NCBI RefSeq assembly: GCF_022815725.1 | Contig: NZ_JALGRF010000007.1 | Span: forward strand, 62,001-126,000 | Direction of reading: 5' to 3' | Length of the DNA: 64,000 bases | From: Streptomyces sp. APSN-46.1 | Lineage (GTDB): Bacteria; Actinomycetota; Actinomycetes; Streptomycetales; Streptomycetaceae | Shown: in pieces, positions 51,258-59,803 of the stretch | Layout of the letters: each line of letters opens with the position of its first letter | Numbering within the stretch: position 1 is the first letter of the stretch | Notes under the pieces: generated by a model | What the model was told of the DNA's origin: nothing | The model's input: only the letters and a program-made list of their open reading frames with translations | Database searches by the model: none | Program-made: the position numbers and the translations under genes

Positions 51258-52262
51258 TCAGGCCTGCTCCCCGTACCCCGCTTGCTCCCCGTTCCCCGTA
51301 TGCTCCCCGTACCCCGCCAGCGCCTCGCGCGCCGCCCGCCGCGCACTGTCCGCCAGCTCCACGGGCGCCACGATCCGCCCCTCCCGGCCCAGCCGCAGCG
51401 CGAGCCGGCGCAGCGAAGCCGGGTCCGGGCTGCGCAGCGTGATCCGCAGGCCCCCGTCCGCCAGCTCCGCGGCACTGTCGTGCGGGTAGTACTCGGCGAC
51501 CCAGCGCCCGCCGGGGCCCACCTCGACCACCACCTCCGGGTCCTCGGCGGCCGGCTGGACCAGACCCTCCGACAGGTCGCGCGGCTCGATCGCGGGCGGC
51601 TCCGCCCGCTCGTCGAGCAGCCTGATCTCAGCCACCCGGTCGAGACGGAAGGTGCGCCTCGCCTCGGAGAGGTGGCACCACCCCTCCATGTACGTGTGCC
51701 CCACCGTGAAGAGCCGGATCGGATCGACCTTGCGCTCCGTGAGCTCGTCGCGCGCGGGAGAGTAGTAGCGCAGCCACAGCCGCCGGCGCTCCGCGATGGC
51801 CCGGTCGACGTCCGCGAAGACCCCGCCCTCGGCCTCGAACGTCACCGACAGCCGGGAGCTGGCACCGGCCGCCTCACCCGCGGCCGCCTCCAGTTTCGCG
51901 GTGGCCCGCAGCAGGGCGTCCCGGTCGCTCTCGCGCAGCCCGGGCAGCGTCGCCACCGCGCGGGCGGCGACCAGGAGCGCCGTCGCCTCGTCGGCGGCCA
52001 GCCGCAGCGGCTCGGCGGTGGACTCCCCCGACGCGTCGGGATTGCGCCACCAGATGCGTTCCCCGTCGGTGTCGATGTCGAGCAGGTCGCCGCCCCGGAA
52101 GCTGGTGCCGCACATGGGCAGCACGTCGAGGTCCGAGATCAGCTCGTCCTCGGTGATCCCGAAGGCGCGCGCCACGTCGGCGACGTACGCCCCGGGCCGC
52201 TCGCGCAGATAGGTCACCAGGGACAGCATCCGGCGGGTCTGGTCAATGGCGTTCGCAGCCAT
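51258..52262 (-). CDS. pafC: WYL-domain regulator PafC
   Basis: 334 aa. An N-terminal winged helix (~5-65, RRMLSLVTYLRERPGAYVADVA) is followed by a WYL domain (RRLWLRYYSPARDEL, RLFTVGHTYMEGWCHLSEARR) and a C-terminal extension, matching PafC. With PafB it forms a DNA-damage-responsive transcription activator in mycobacteria. It ends in three 6-residue repeats (GYGEHT/GNGEQA/GYGEQA). PafB lies 52 bp upstream. Confidence 0.9.
   Translation of the reverse strand: MAANAIDQTRRMLSLVTYLRERPGAYVADVARAFGITEDELISDLDVLPMCGTSFRGGDLLDIDTDGERIWWRNPDASGESTAEPLRLAADEATALLVAARAVATLPGLRESDRDALLRATAKLEAAAGEAAGASSRLSVTFEAEGGVFADVDRAIAERRRLWLRYYSPARDELTERKVDPIRLFTVGHTYMEGWCHLSEARRTFRLDRVAEIRLLDERAEPPAIEPRDLSEGLVQPAAEDPEVVVEVGPGGRWVAEYYPHDSAAELADGGLRITLRSPDPASLRRLALRLGREGRIVAPVELADSARRAAREALAGYGEHTGNGEQAGYGEQA
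51261..51314. repeat. 18-bp in-frame tandem repeat in the pafC 3' end
   Basis: Three 18-bp units (51261-51278, 51279-51296, 51297-51314) encode the last hexapeptides of PafC. Related CTCTCCGTACC-like sequence continues just beyond the stop (about 51210-51245). Confidence 0.8.
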
Positions 52263-52314
52263 GCTGGTACGTCTCCCCCTCAGGGCGTATCTAACGGATC
52301 TTGCGCGGGTCGGG

Positions 52315-53271
52315 TCAGCCCTTGGCGACGGCGCGGAGCCGGTCCACCACATCCGCCCGCAGGTCGGCGGGCTCCAGGACCACCACATCCGGCCCGAATT
52401 CCACCAGCCAGGCGTCCAGCCCGTGCCCGTACGGAATCTCCAGCTCGTCCCAGCCGTCCCCGCACTCCCGCACGGCGGTGGCCTTGGCCCGCAGCGGATA
52501 GCCCGCCCCGGCGCGCAGCCGGATCAGCGCGGAACGGTCCGCCATCTCCCCGGCCCAGCTCGCCACGGTCTCCCGTACGGTCACCACGTCCGGCACCTCG
52601 GCGGTGTACTTGGCGGCGCGGGAGCGGACCTTCCCGGTGATCCGGGACAGCCGGAACACCCGCTCCGCCTTGCGGTCGCGGTCGAATCCGGCCAAATACC
52701 AGTGGCCGCGCCAGCACTCCAGCGCCCACGGCTCCACCTGCCGCGTCTCGGGCCGCGCGGCCGTGGACTTGCGGTAGTCGAAGACCACCGGCCGCCGGTC
52801 CCGGCAGGCCAGCATCAACGGCTCGAAGGCCGCCTCATGGACCGGAATCCGCGGCTCGATGGCGCTGTGCTGGCCCTCGTACGGATCCGACGCCTCCGGC
52901 ATCCCGCCCGCGCGCAGCTTCTGCAGGGCGCCGCTGGCCGCGCCCGCGAGGCGGGCCTGCTGCCAGACCTTGGCCGCCAGCCCCAGCGCGGCCGCCTCCT
53001 CGGCGTCCAGCGAGACGGGCGGCAGCCGGTTGCTGTCCCGGCGGGCCAGATAGCCGGTCTCGCCCTCCAGGTTCTCCACCGTCTCGATGACCAGGCCGAG
53101 TTCACGCAGATCGTCCTTGTCCCGCTCGAACATGCGGTTGAAGGACTCGTCGTTGCCGGCTTCCAGATAGGCCTCGATGGAACCGCGCAACTCCCGCTTG
53201 CTGAGCGGCCGGCGGGTCCCCAGCAGACACAACGCCAGATTCATCAACCGCTCGGCCTTGGCAATCGCCAT
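52315..53271 (-). CDS. pafB: WYL-domain regulator PafB
   Basis: 318 aa. Winged helix at the start (KAERLMNLALCLLGTRRPLSKREL), WYL domain (PVVFDYRKSTAARPETRQV, WALECWRGHWYLAGFDRDRKA) and the WCX-like C-terminal region. Same architecture as PafC. In mycobacteria pafBC lies with pafA and acts as a RecA-independent SOS regulator; here pafA is 1.7 kb away beyond two FKBP genes. Confidence 0.9.
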   Translation of the reverse strand: MAIAKAERLMNLALCLLGTRRPLSKRELRGSIEAYLEAGNDESFNRMFERDKDDLRELGLVIETVENLEGETGYLARRDSNRLPPVSLDAEEAAALGLAAKVWQQARLAGAASGALQKLRAGGMPEASDPYEGQHSAIEPRIPVHEAAFEPLMLACRDRRPVVFDYRKSTAARPETRQVEPWALECWRGHWYLAGFDRDRKAERVFRLSRITGKVRSRAAKYTAEVPDVVTVRETVASWAGEMADRSALIRLRAGAGYPLRAKATAVRECGDGWDELEIPYGHGLDAWLVEFGPDVVVLEPADLRADVVDRLRAVAKG

Positions 53272-53370
53272 CGACGCCCTTCCGCCCTTCCCCACGTACA
53301 CCTGATGCACCCTGATGGACACACTCGTGACCGTTGACCGTACCGCTCCGGCGGGCCCGGACAAAAGCGA

Positions 53371-53396
53371 GGGCCCCCGCCTCACGGCAGGGGCCC
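53371..53396 (-). terminator. Intrinsic terminator after the cytosolic FKBP gene
   Basis: GGGCCCC (53371-53377) pairs with GGGGCCC (53390-53396). On the minus strand the hairpin is followed by UCGCUUUUG. It lies about 21 bp after the FKBP stop. Confidence 0.7.
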
Positions 53397-53417
53397 ACAG
53401 CAGTCACGCCCGGACGG

Positions 53418-53795
53418 TCAGGCCGCCATCAGGTCGCAGACGAAGATCAGCGTCTCGCCCGGGGCGATCGCGCTGCCCGCGCCGCGGTCGCCGTAGGCGA
53501 GGTGCGCGGGGATCGTCAGCTTGCGGCGGCCGCCGACCTTCATGCCCTGGACGCCCTTGTCCCAGCCGGCGATGACCTGGCCGACACCGAGCTGGAACTG
53601 GAGCGCCGAGCCGCGGTTCCAGGAGGCGTCGAACTCCTCGCCGGTGGAGAAGGCCACACCCACGTAGTGGACGGAGACCCGGGAACCGGCCTTGGCCTCG
53701 GCGCCGTCGCCCAGCCAGATGTCCTCGATCACGAGGTCCTCCGGGGCCTCGCCCTCGGGGAAGTCGATCTCGGGCTTCTCGAGCTTGTCGCTCAC
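53418..53795 (-). CDS. Cytosolic FKBP-type peptidyl-prolyl isomerase
   Basis: 125 aa, one FKBP domain: VSVHYVGVAFSTGEEFDAS, FQLGVGQVIAGWDKGVQGMKVGG and LAYGDRGAGSAIAPGETLIF. No signal peptide. GTG at 53795 with GAGGAG upstream is preferred over an upstream frame. Speeds proline isomerisation in folding. 46 bp from the following lipoprotein gene. Confidence 0.92.
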   Translation of the reverse strand: MSDKLEKPEIDFPEGEAPEDLVIEDIWLGDGAEAKAGSRVSVHYVGVAFSTGEEFDASWNRGSALQFQLGVGQVIAGWDKGVQGMKVGGRRKLTIPAHLAYGDRGAGSAIAPGETLIFVCDLMAA

Positions 53796-53841
53796 GGAAC
53801 TGCTCCTCATACGTACGAACCGGTTGACAACCGGAACAGTC

Positions 53842-54846
53842 TTACACTGCTCCGACGATGTCGACGACGAACACCAGGGTGGAGTTGGCCGGCAGGTCCT
53901 CACCCTTGGCCTGGTCCTTGTACGCCTGCTCCGGCGGGATCACCAGCAGCACGCGGCTGCCCACCTTCTTGCCCACCAGGCCCTTGTCCCAACCCTCGAT
54001 GACCTGACCCTGGCCGATCGCGGTCGAGAACGGCGCGCCGGTCTTCCACGAGGTGTCGAAGAGCTTCGCCGCGTCCTTGCCCTGGTTCGGCGCCCACGCC
54101 GCACCGCTGTACTGCATGTAGACGGTCTGGCCGTTCTTGACCTCCGGGCCCTTGCCCTCGATCAGGACCTTGTCGACCAGCTCCTTCGGAGGGTCGTTCT
54201 TCGGGACCGTGATCGTGGCGGCCTCGTCCTTGTCCGCCTTGACCTGCGGCAGGTCCGACGGAATCGGCGCCTGCGTGCCCTCGGCCTTCTTCGGCATGAC
54301 CGAGTCGATGTCCAGGACGAAGATCAGATTATCGGTCGGACCCACACCCAGCTGCGGCTGACCCTGCGCACCGAACGCCGCCTCCGGCGGAGCGACGACC
54401 AGCACCCGGCTGCCGACCTTCTTGCCCAGCACCGACTCGCTGAACATCGGGACGATCGTCTGCGAGCCGGCCGGGACGACGAGCGGAGACCCGTCCTTGT
54501 CATAGGACCCCGTCAGGTCCTTGCCGCTCTTCCAGATCTTGCCCGTGTACTTCGTGACCACGAGATCGTCCTTCTTGATCTCCGGGCCCGTGCCCTCCTT
54601 GAGCGTGTTCACCACGAACTTGCCGCTCGGCTCGCCCTTGGGGACGGTGATCTCCGCCTTCTGGCCCGCCTCACCCTTCACCGTGGGCATCGGGTCCGCG
54701 GACGCGACCGCCTTCGGGACCTCGGGCTGGGAAGGGCTGGCCGACGGGGACGCGTCCTTCTTCTTCCCGGAGTCGTCGCCCCCTCCGCAGGCCGCGGTGA
54801 GCATCAGAGCCGGCACGATGAGCGCGGCAGCAAGTCGGCGTCGCAC
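53842..54846 (-). CDS. Lipoprotein with two FKBP domains
   Basis: 334 aa. Lipobox LTAAC puts the lipidated Cys at residue 20. Two FKBP domains follow (about 75-185 and 215-330), seen from paired VLGKKVGSRVLVV and GLVGKKVGSRVLLVI segments. The first domain lacks the VIxGWDKG sequence that the second keeps (VIEGWDKGL), so the first may be less active. Acts outside the membrane as a folding helper. Confidence 0.9.
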   Translation of the reverse strand: MRRRLAAALIVPALMLTAACGGGDDSGKKKDASPSASPSQPEVPKAVASADPMPTVKGEAGQKAEITVPKGEPSGKFVVNTLKEGTGPEIKKDDLVVTKYTGKIWKSGKDLTGSYDKDGSPLVVPAGSQTIVPMFSESVLGKKVGSRVLVVAPPEAAFGAQGQPQLGVGPTDNLIFVLDIDSVMPKKAEGTQAPIPSDLPQVKADKDEAATITVPKNDPPKELVDKVLIEGKGPEVKNGQTVYMQYSGAAWAPNQGKDAAKLFDTSWKTGAPFSTAIGQGQVIEGWDKGLVGKKVGSRVLLVIPPEQAYKDQAKGEDLPANSTLVFVVDIVGAV

Positions 54847-54931
54847 AGTGGTCCTCAGGGTCGCTGGAATGGTCCGTCGTAGCGGCCCACTCTACGGCCA
54901 ACCCCCACGGCGACAAGGCCGTGGCGTGCGA

Positions 54932-54963
54932 AGGGCCCCGCACGCCACGGCGCACGGGGCCCT
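54932..54963. terminator. Hairpin terminator between pafA and the FKBP lipoprotein gene
   Basis: AGGGCCCCG (54932-54940) pairs with CGGGGCCCT (54955-54963) around a 14-base loop, 24 bp beyond the pafA stop. No T tract. It could end the pafA transcript. Confidence 0.65.
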
Positions 54964-54987
54964 CCACCACACGACACGACACCGGCA

Positions 54988-56349
54988 TCACATGCCGGCG
55001 ATGAGCTTCTCCACCCTGTCGTCCACCGACCGGAACGGGTCCTTGCACAGCACGGTCCGCTGCGCCTGGTCGTTGAGCTTCAGATGCACCCAGTCGACCG
55101 TGAAGTCCCGACGCTGCTCCTGCGCCCGCCGGATGAAGTCACCGCGCAACCGGGCCCGGGTGGTCTGCGGGGGCACCGACTTGCCCTCGAAGATCTTCAG
55201 GTCGTTGCAGATCCGCGCCGCCTGCCCCTTGCGCTCCAGCAAGTAGTACAGCCCGCGCCGACGGTGGATGTCGTGGTACGCGAGGTCTATCTGCGCGACC
55301 CGCGGATTCGACATCGTCATGTTGTGCTTGCCCCGGTACCGCTCGATCAGCTGGTACTTCATGACCCAGTCGATCTCGGTGCCGATCCGGTCCAGATCCT
55401 CCGACTCGATCGCGTCGAGAGTACGGCCCCACAGCTCCAGAACCTGGTCGACGACCCCGGTGCGAATACCCCGGCGCTCGGCGAAGTCCACGGCCTTGTC
55501 GTAGTACTCGCGCTGGATCTCCAGCGCGGAGGCCTCCCGGCCACTGGCCAGACGCACCTTGCGCTGGCCGGTGATGTCATGGCTGACCTCACGGATCGCC
55601 CGGATCGGGTTCTCCAGCGTCAGGTCCCGCATCACCGTGCCCGCCTCGATCATGCGCAGCACCAGGTCGGTGGCCCCGACCTTGAGCAGCATGGTCGTCT
55701 CCGACATGTTCGAGTCGCCCACGATCACATGCAGACGCCGGTAACGCTCCGCGTCCGCGTGCGGCTCGTCCCGCGTGTTGATGATCGGCCGGGACCGGGT
55801 CGTCGCGGAGCTGACGCCCTCCCAGATGTGCTCCGCCCGCTGGCTGACGCAGTAGACCGCGCCCCGAGGAGTCTGCAGCACCTTGCCCGCGCCACAGATC
55901 AACTGGCGGGTGACAAGGAACGGAATGAGGATGTCCGCCAGACGGGAGAATTCTCCGTGCCGCGCCACGAGGTAGTTCTCGTGGCAGCCGTACGAATTGC
56001 CCGCCGAGTCGGTGTTGTTCTTGAAGAGGTAGACGTCGCCCGCGATTCCCTCCTCGTGCAGGCGGCGTTCGGCGTCGACGAGCAGGCCTTCGAGAATGCG
56101 CTCGCCGGCCTTGTCGTGAGTGACCAGCTCGGTCAGGTTGTCGCATTCGGGTGTTGCATATTCCGGATGCGAACCCACGTCGAGGTAGAGGCGGGCGCCG
56201 TTCCGCAGGAAGACATTGCTGCTGCGGCCCCATGACACAACACGGCGGAAGAGGTAGCGCGCCACTTCGTCAGGAGACAGTCGGCGCTGTCCCCTGAACG
56301 TGCACGTGACGCCGTACTCGTTCTCCAGCCCGAAAATGCGGCGGTCCAT
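54988..56349 (-). CDS. pafA: Pup--protein ligase PafA
   Basis: 453 aa, full length. Begins DRRIFGLENEYGV, the glutamine-synthetase-like fold's ATP/Mg-binding start. NNTDSAGNSYGCHENYL, RPIINTRDEPHADAERYRRLHVI and the C-terminal domain (KLNDQAQRT, CKDPF) are conserved. It joins the C-terminal Glu of Pup to lysines of target proteins. Compared with Dop it lacks the extra N-terminal loop. Separated from prcA by an MFS/LacI pair. Confidence 0.96.
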   Translation of the reverse strand: MDRRIFGLENEYGVTCTFRGQRRLSPDEVARYLFRRVVSWGRSSNVFLRNGARLYLDVGSHPEYATPECDNLTELVTHDKAGERILEGLLVDAERRLHEEGIAGDVYLFKNNTDSAGNSYGCHENYLVARHGEFSRLADILIPFLVTRQLICGAGKVLQTPRGAVYCVSQRAEHIWEGVSSATTRSRPIINTRDEPHADAERYRRLHVIVGDSNMSETTMLLKVGATDLVLRMIEAGTVMRDLTLENPIRAIREVSHDITGQRKVRLASGREASALEIQREYYDKAVDFAERRGIRTGVVDQVLELWGRTLDAIESEDLDRIGTEIDWVMKYQLIERYRGKHNMTMSNPRVAQIDLAYHDIHRRRGLYYLLERKGQAARICNDLKIFEGKSVPPQTTRARLRGDFIRRAQEQRRDFTVDWVHLKLNDQAQRTVLCKDPFRSVDDRVEKLIAGM

Positions 56350-56511
56350 GACTGAACATTACGCCTTCTGCCCTCTTCTGAAACCGGGTTCGCCAGCGCG
56401 ATTCGATCAGTTTCCCGTCAATCCGCCGACCAGCCCCCGGAACACTCCAGGCGAGGCCCCTTTACATACCCGGTCGGCCCCCGGGCGGAAACCCGCCCCG
56501 GGACCGCACCC

Positions 56512-57813
56512 TCAGCCCGACGCCGGAGCATCCGCGGGAGCAGCGGCGGCGACACCGCCGGAGGCACCCGCCGACGCACCGGCCGGAGTGTCGCCGGACG
56601 ACACCCCGGGCGAACCCGCCACCGCACGACCGCGGCCGACAGAGCCCAGCACCCGCTGAGTGGCCATCAGAACCACCAGCGCCGCCACCCCGGCGACACC
56701 CGCCACACCGAAGCCCGCCGCCGTACCGCCCAGTTCCACCGCCGGCCCCGCCGCGGCCGTACCCATGGCCGCACCCACCCCGAAGAAAGTCACCAGCCAC
56801 GAGAACGCCTCCGTCACCGTCCCCGCCGGAGCGTGCCGGTCCACCACGATGAACGCACAGGCGATCGCCGGCGCCAGGAACACACCCGCCAGCGCCGCCA
56901 GCCCCGTCATCGCCACCGGCCCCGGAACCAGCACCAACGGCAGATAGCAGACCGCCAGCAACGCCACCAGCGACCGCAGCCGCCGCTCCGGCGCCCCCGC
57001 CCACCGGCGGGCACCGTACGCCACACCACCGACCAGCGCACCCAGACCCAGCGCCGCCATCAGCCACCCGTACACCGCCTGACCGCCATGGTCATCGGCG
57101 TACGCCACCCCCGCCACGGTGATCGAACCCAGAGCCGTACCCACGAAGAAGAACGCGCCCAGCAGCGCCACCAGCCCCCGCGACCGCAGAGCCCCCAGCC
57201 AGTGCGCCTCACGCGGCGCCGAACGCCACGCCCGCGACGGCTCCGAGACCACCACCGACAGCGCGCCCAGCACACCGATCGCGTTCAACGCCAGCAGCGC
57301 CCCGGCCGGAGACCACAGCGCCACGAACAGCGTCACCAGCAGCGGACCCACCGTGAACATGACCTCCTGCGCCACCGCGTCCATCGCGTACGCCTGGTGC
57401 ACCCGCTCCTCACGGCCGCCCAGCACACTCGGCCACAGCGCCCGCAGCCCGCCCTCCAGCGGCGGCGTGAACAGACCCGCGACCACCACGGCGACATACG
57501 CCACCGCCACCGACCCGGTACCCGAGAGCGCCAGCCACACCATGCCCAGCGCGGAGACCAGAGCCGCCGGCAACTGCACCCGCGGCTGCCCGTACAGGTC
57601 CACGGCCCGCCCCAGCAGCGGCTGACCCACCGCGTTGGCCACCCCGTACGCGGCCGCCAGCGCCCCCGCGAGGCTGTAGCTGCCCCCCTCGGCCCGCGTG
57701 AACAGCACGATCGCGATCGGCGCGGTGCCGTTCGGCAGCCGGCCGATCAGCGTCCCCACCAGCAGCCTCGCGGCATGCCGGGTCCTGAGCAGCTCCGCGT
57801 ATCCCGCGGCCAT
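56512..57813 (-). CDS. MFS transporter
   Basis: 433 aa with about 12 membrane helices; the start LLVGTLIGRLPNGTAPIAIVLF and the later repeat segments are MFS-like. The C-terminal ~45 residues are Ala/Gly/Ser/Pro-rich and hydrophilic. The substrate is unknown. Divergent from a LacI-type gene with a shared operator region, so its inducer is probably the transported compound. It sits inside the pup-proteasome neighbourhood without obvious link to it. Confidence 0.85.
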   Translation of the reverse strand: MAAGYAELLRTRHAARLLVGTLIGRLPNGTAPIAIVLFTRAEGGSYSLAGALAAAYGVANAVGQPLLGRAVDLYGQPRVQLPAALVSALGMVWLALSGTGSVAVAYVAVVVAGLFTPPLEGGLRALWPSVLGGREERVHQAYAMDAVAQEVMFTVGPLLVTLFVALWSPAGALLALNAIGVLGALSVVVSEPSRAWRSAPREAHWLGALRSRGLVALLGAFFFVGTALGSITVAGVAYADDHGGQAVYGWLMAALGLGALVGGVAYGARRWAGAPERRLRSLVALLAVCYLPLVLVPGPVAMTGLAALAGVFLAPAIACAFIVVDRHAPAGTVTEAFSWLVTFFGVGAAMGTAAAGPAVELGGTAAGFGVAGVAGVAALVVLMATQRVLGSVGRGRAVAGSPGVSSGDTPAGASAGASGGVAAAAPADAPASG

Positions 57814-57847
57814 GTCCGCCCCCTTCTGCCCGGATCCAGCCGGGGTA

Positions 57848-57876
57848 ATACGTATAACTTGACCCGTCATACGTAC
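57848..57876. promoter_or_regulatory. Double ATACGTAT/ATACGTAC operator of the MFS-LacI pair
   Basis: ATACGTAT (57848-57855, a perfect palindrome) and ATACGTAC (57869-57876) are 21 bp apart, two helical turns, and lie between the divergent starts at 57813 and 57928. A LacI-type dimer pair could bind both. Confidence 0.55.
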
Positions 57877-57927
57877 CATGGCCACAGCCCACCGGTCCAC
57901 CCGCACCACCCCGACCAGGAGCCACCC

Positions 57928-58929
57928 GTGACCAGACCCACCAGCCGCGACGTGGCCCACGCCGCCGGGGTCTCCCAGGCCACCGTCTCCCTCGTCCTCG
58001 GCGACAAATGGCGCGGCCGCGTCTCCGAACGCACCGCGAACCTCGTCCGCGAAGCCGCCACCGACCTCGGCTACCGCCCCAACCTCGCCGCCCGCAACCT
58101 CCGCCTCGGCAGCACCCGCACCGCCCTCCTCGTCGTCCCCGCCCTCACCAACGAATTCTTCGCCCGCGTCTACACCGGCGCCGCCCGCATCGCCGCCGCA
58201 CACGGCTTCGGCGTCGTCCTCTACCCCTCCCCCGACGGCACCGGCCCCGCCCGCGACCCCTTCGCCTCCGCCCGCGCCGCCCTCGACGGAGTCATCGCCT
58301 CCTCCATGGCCGCCCACACCCTCGAAGCCATCGGCGGCGACACCCTCCCCCTCGTCATGCTCGACAGCGACCCCACCGCCGGCACCGCCGCCGCCCACGT
58401 CAACCTCGCCATCGCCGACGGCATGCGCCAAGTCACCGAACACCTCCTCGGCCACGGCCACCGCCGCTTCCTCCACCTCGCCTCCGCCATCGACACCTGG
58501 ACCTTCGAAGTCCGCGCCGGCGCCCTGAACACCCTCCTGGGCCCCGACACCGAGCTGCGCACCGTACGGTCCCCCCTCACCGTGCACGGCGCCCGTACCG
58601 CCATGGAAGCCGCCCTCGCCACCCCGGACGGCCGCCCCACCGCCATCGTCTGCGACGACGACATCCTCGCCGCCGGCGCCTGCAAAGCCGCCCGCCGCCT
58701 CGGCCTGCGCATCCCCGAGGACCTCTCCGTAACCGGCTTCGACGACCTCGCCCTCGCCACCGCCGTCGAACCCGAACTCACCACCGTCCACCTCCCCGCC
58801 GAACGCGTCGGCGAACAAGGCATGACCGCCCTCCTCGCCGTCCTCGAAGGCACCCCCTGGACCGCCCCCGACATCCCCGTGAACCTCGTCGTCCGCGACT
58901 CCTCAGGCCCCGCCCCGGCCCCCTCCTGA
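57928..58929 (+). CDS. LacI-family regulator
   Basis: 333 aa. N-terminal HTH (SRDVAHAAGVSQATVSLVLGDKWRGRVSE) and hinge, then a periplasmic-binding-like sugar domain (~60-325) with FDDLALATAVEP. GTG at 57928 with AGGAG upstream. Probably regulates the divergent MFS gene. Codon choice in this pair is extremely C-rich at third positions but not unlike the neighbours. Confidence 0.88.
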   Translation: MTRPTSRDVAHAAGVSQATVSLVLGDKWRGRVSERTANLVREAATDLGYRPNLAARNLRLGSTRTALLVVPALTNEFFARVYTGAARIAAAHGFGVVLYPSPDGTGPARDPFASARAALDGVIASSMAAHTLEAIGGDTLPLVMLDSDPTAGTAAAHVNLAIADGMRQVTEHLLGHGHRRFLHLASAIDTWTFEVRAGALNTLLGPDTELRTVRSPLTVHGARTAMEAALATPDGRPTAIVCDDDILAAGACKAARRLGLRIPEDLSVTGFDDLALATAVEPELTTVHLPAERVGEQGMTALLAVLEGTPWTAPDIPVNLVVRDSSGPAPAPS

Positions 58930-58945
58930 ACCCGCACACGACAAA

Positions 58946-58977
58946 GCCCCGGCCCACCCCTACGGGCAGACCGGGGC
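58946..58977. terminator. Bidirectional terminator between lacI-type gene and prcA
   Basis: GCCCCGG (58946-58952) pairs with CCGGGGC (58971-58977). On the minus strand the stem is followed by UUUGUCG, fitting termination of prcA; it also lies after the LacI-type stop. Confidence 0.75.
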
Positions 58978-58992
58978 CCACGCACCCGGGTC

Positions 58993-59757
58993 CTACTCGG
59001 CGTCGTCCTCCGGCACCTCGTCGTTCGACACCGCATCCGCCTGGGCAGCCGCCGGAACGTCCGCCTCCAGCAACCGCGACAGCTGACGACCCCGGATCCG
59101 CTTGAACTTCCGCTGCTGCGACCGCGTCCGGTCCAGCACCGCGACCTCCAGCCGCTCCGCCGGAATCGCCTTGTCCGCATTGTTCGCCTGGCTGGACAGC
59201 GCCTGCACCGCCAGCTTCAACGCCTCGGACAAGGTCATCCCGTCCCGGTGACGCTGATCGAGGAACGTACTGATCTGCTCCGCGTTCCCGCCGACCGCGA
59301 CCGAACCGTGCTCGTCCACGATCGACCCGTCGTGCGGCAACCGGTAGATCTGGTCCCCGGCAGCCGTCGCACCGACCTCCGCCACCACCAGCTCCACCTC
59401 GTACGGCTTCTCGCCCGCCGAGGAGAAGATGGTGCCCAGCGTCTGCGCGTAGACGTTCGCCAGCCCACGCGCCGTCACATCGTCACGGTCATAGGTGTAT
59501 CCACGCAGATCCGCGTACCGCACACCGCCGATCCGCAGATTCTCGTACTCGTTGTACTTACCGGCGGCCGCGAAGCCGATCCGGTCATAGATCTCACTGA
59601 ACTTGTGCAGCGCGCGGGACGGGTTCTCACCGACGAACACGATGCCGTCGGCGTACTGCAGCACGACGAGGCTGCGACCGCGGGCAATACCCTTCCGGGC
59701 GTATTCCGCCCGGTCGGCCATGGCCTGCTGGGGTGACACATAGAACGGAGTCGACAC
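58993..59757 (-). CDS. prcA: 20S proteasome alpha subunit PrcA
   Basis: 254 aa. FYVSPQQAMADRAEYARKGIARG is the conserved alpha-chain N-terminus, part of which gates the pore. The body has LANVYAQTLGT-type and EVELVVAEVG regions, and the acidic C-terminal tail (NDEVPEDDAE) is typical of actinobacteria. GTG start at 59757 with AAAGGG upstream. It caps the core formed with PrcB. 46 bp after prcB. Confidence 0.95.
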   Translation of the reverse strand: MSTPFYVSPQQAMADRAEYARKGIARGRSLVVLQYADGIVFVGENPSRALHKFSEIYDRIGFAAAGKYNEYENLRIGGVRYADLRGYTYDRDDVTARGLANVYAQTLGTIFSSAGEKPYEVELVVAEVGATAAGDQIYRLPHDGSIVDEHGSVAVGGNAEQISTFLDQRHRDGMTLSEALKLAVQALSSQANNADKAIPAERLEVAVLDRTRSQQRKFKRIRGRQLSRLLEADVPAAAQADAVSNDEVPEDDAE

Positions 59758-59803
59758 CGGCTGTCCGTCCCTTTCTTCTGGGCGCCCACGGGGCGACGAA
59801 TGG

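Noticed and set aside
57814..58945. MFS/LacI pair as mobile element cargo
   Set aside because: No integrase, transposase, flanking repeats or tRNA attachment site is visible and composition matches the surroundings.
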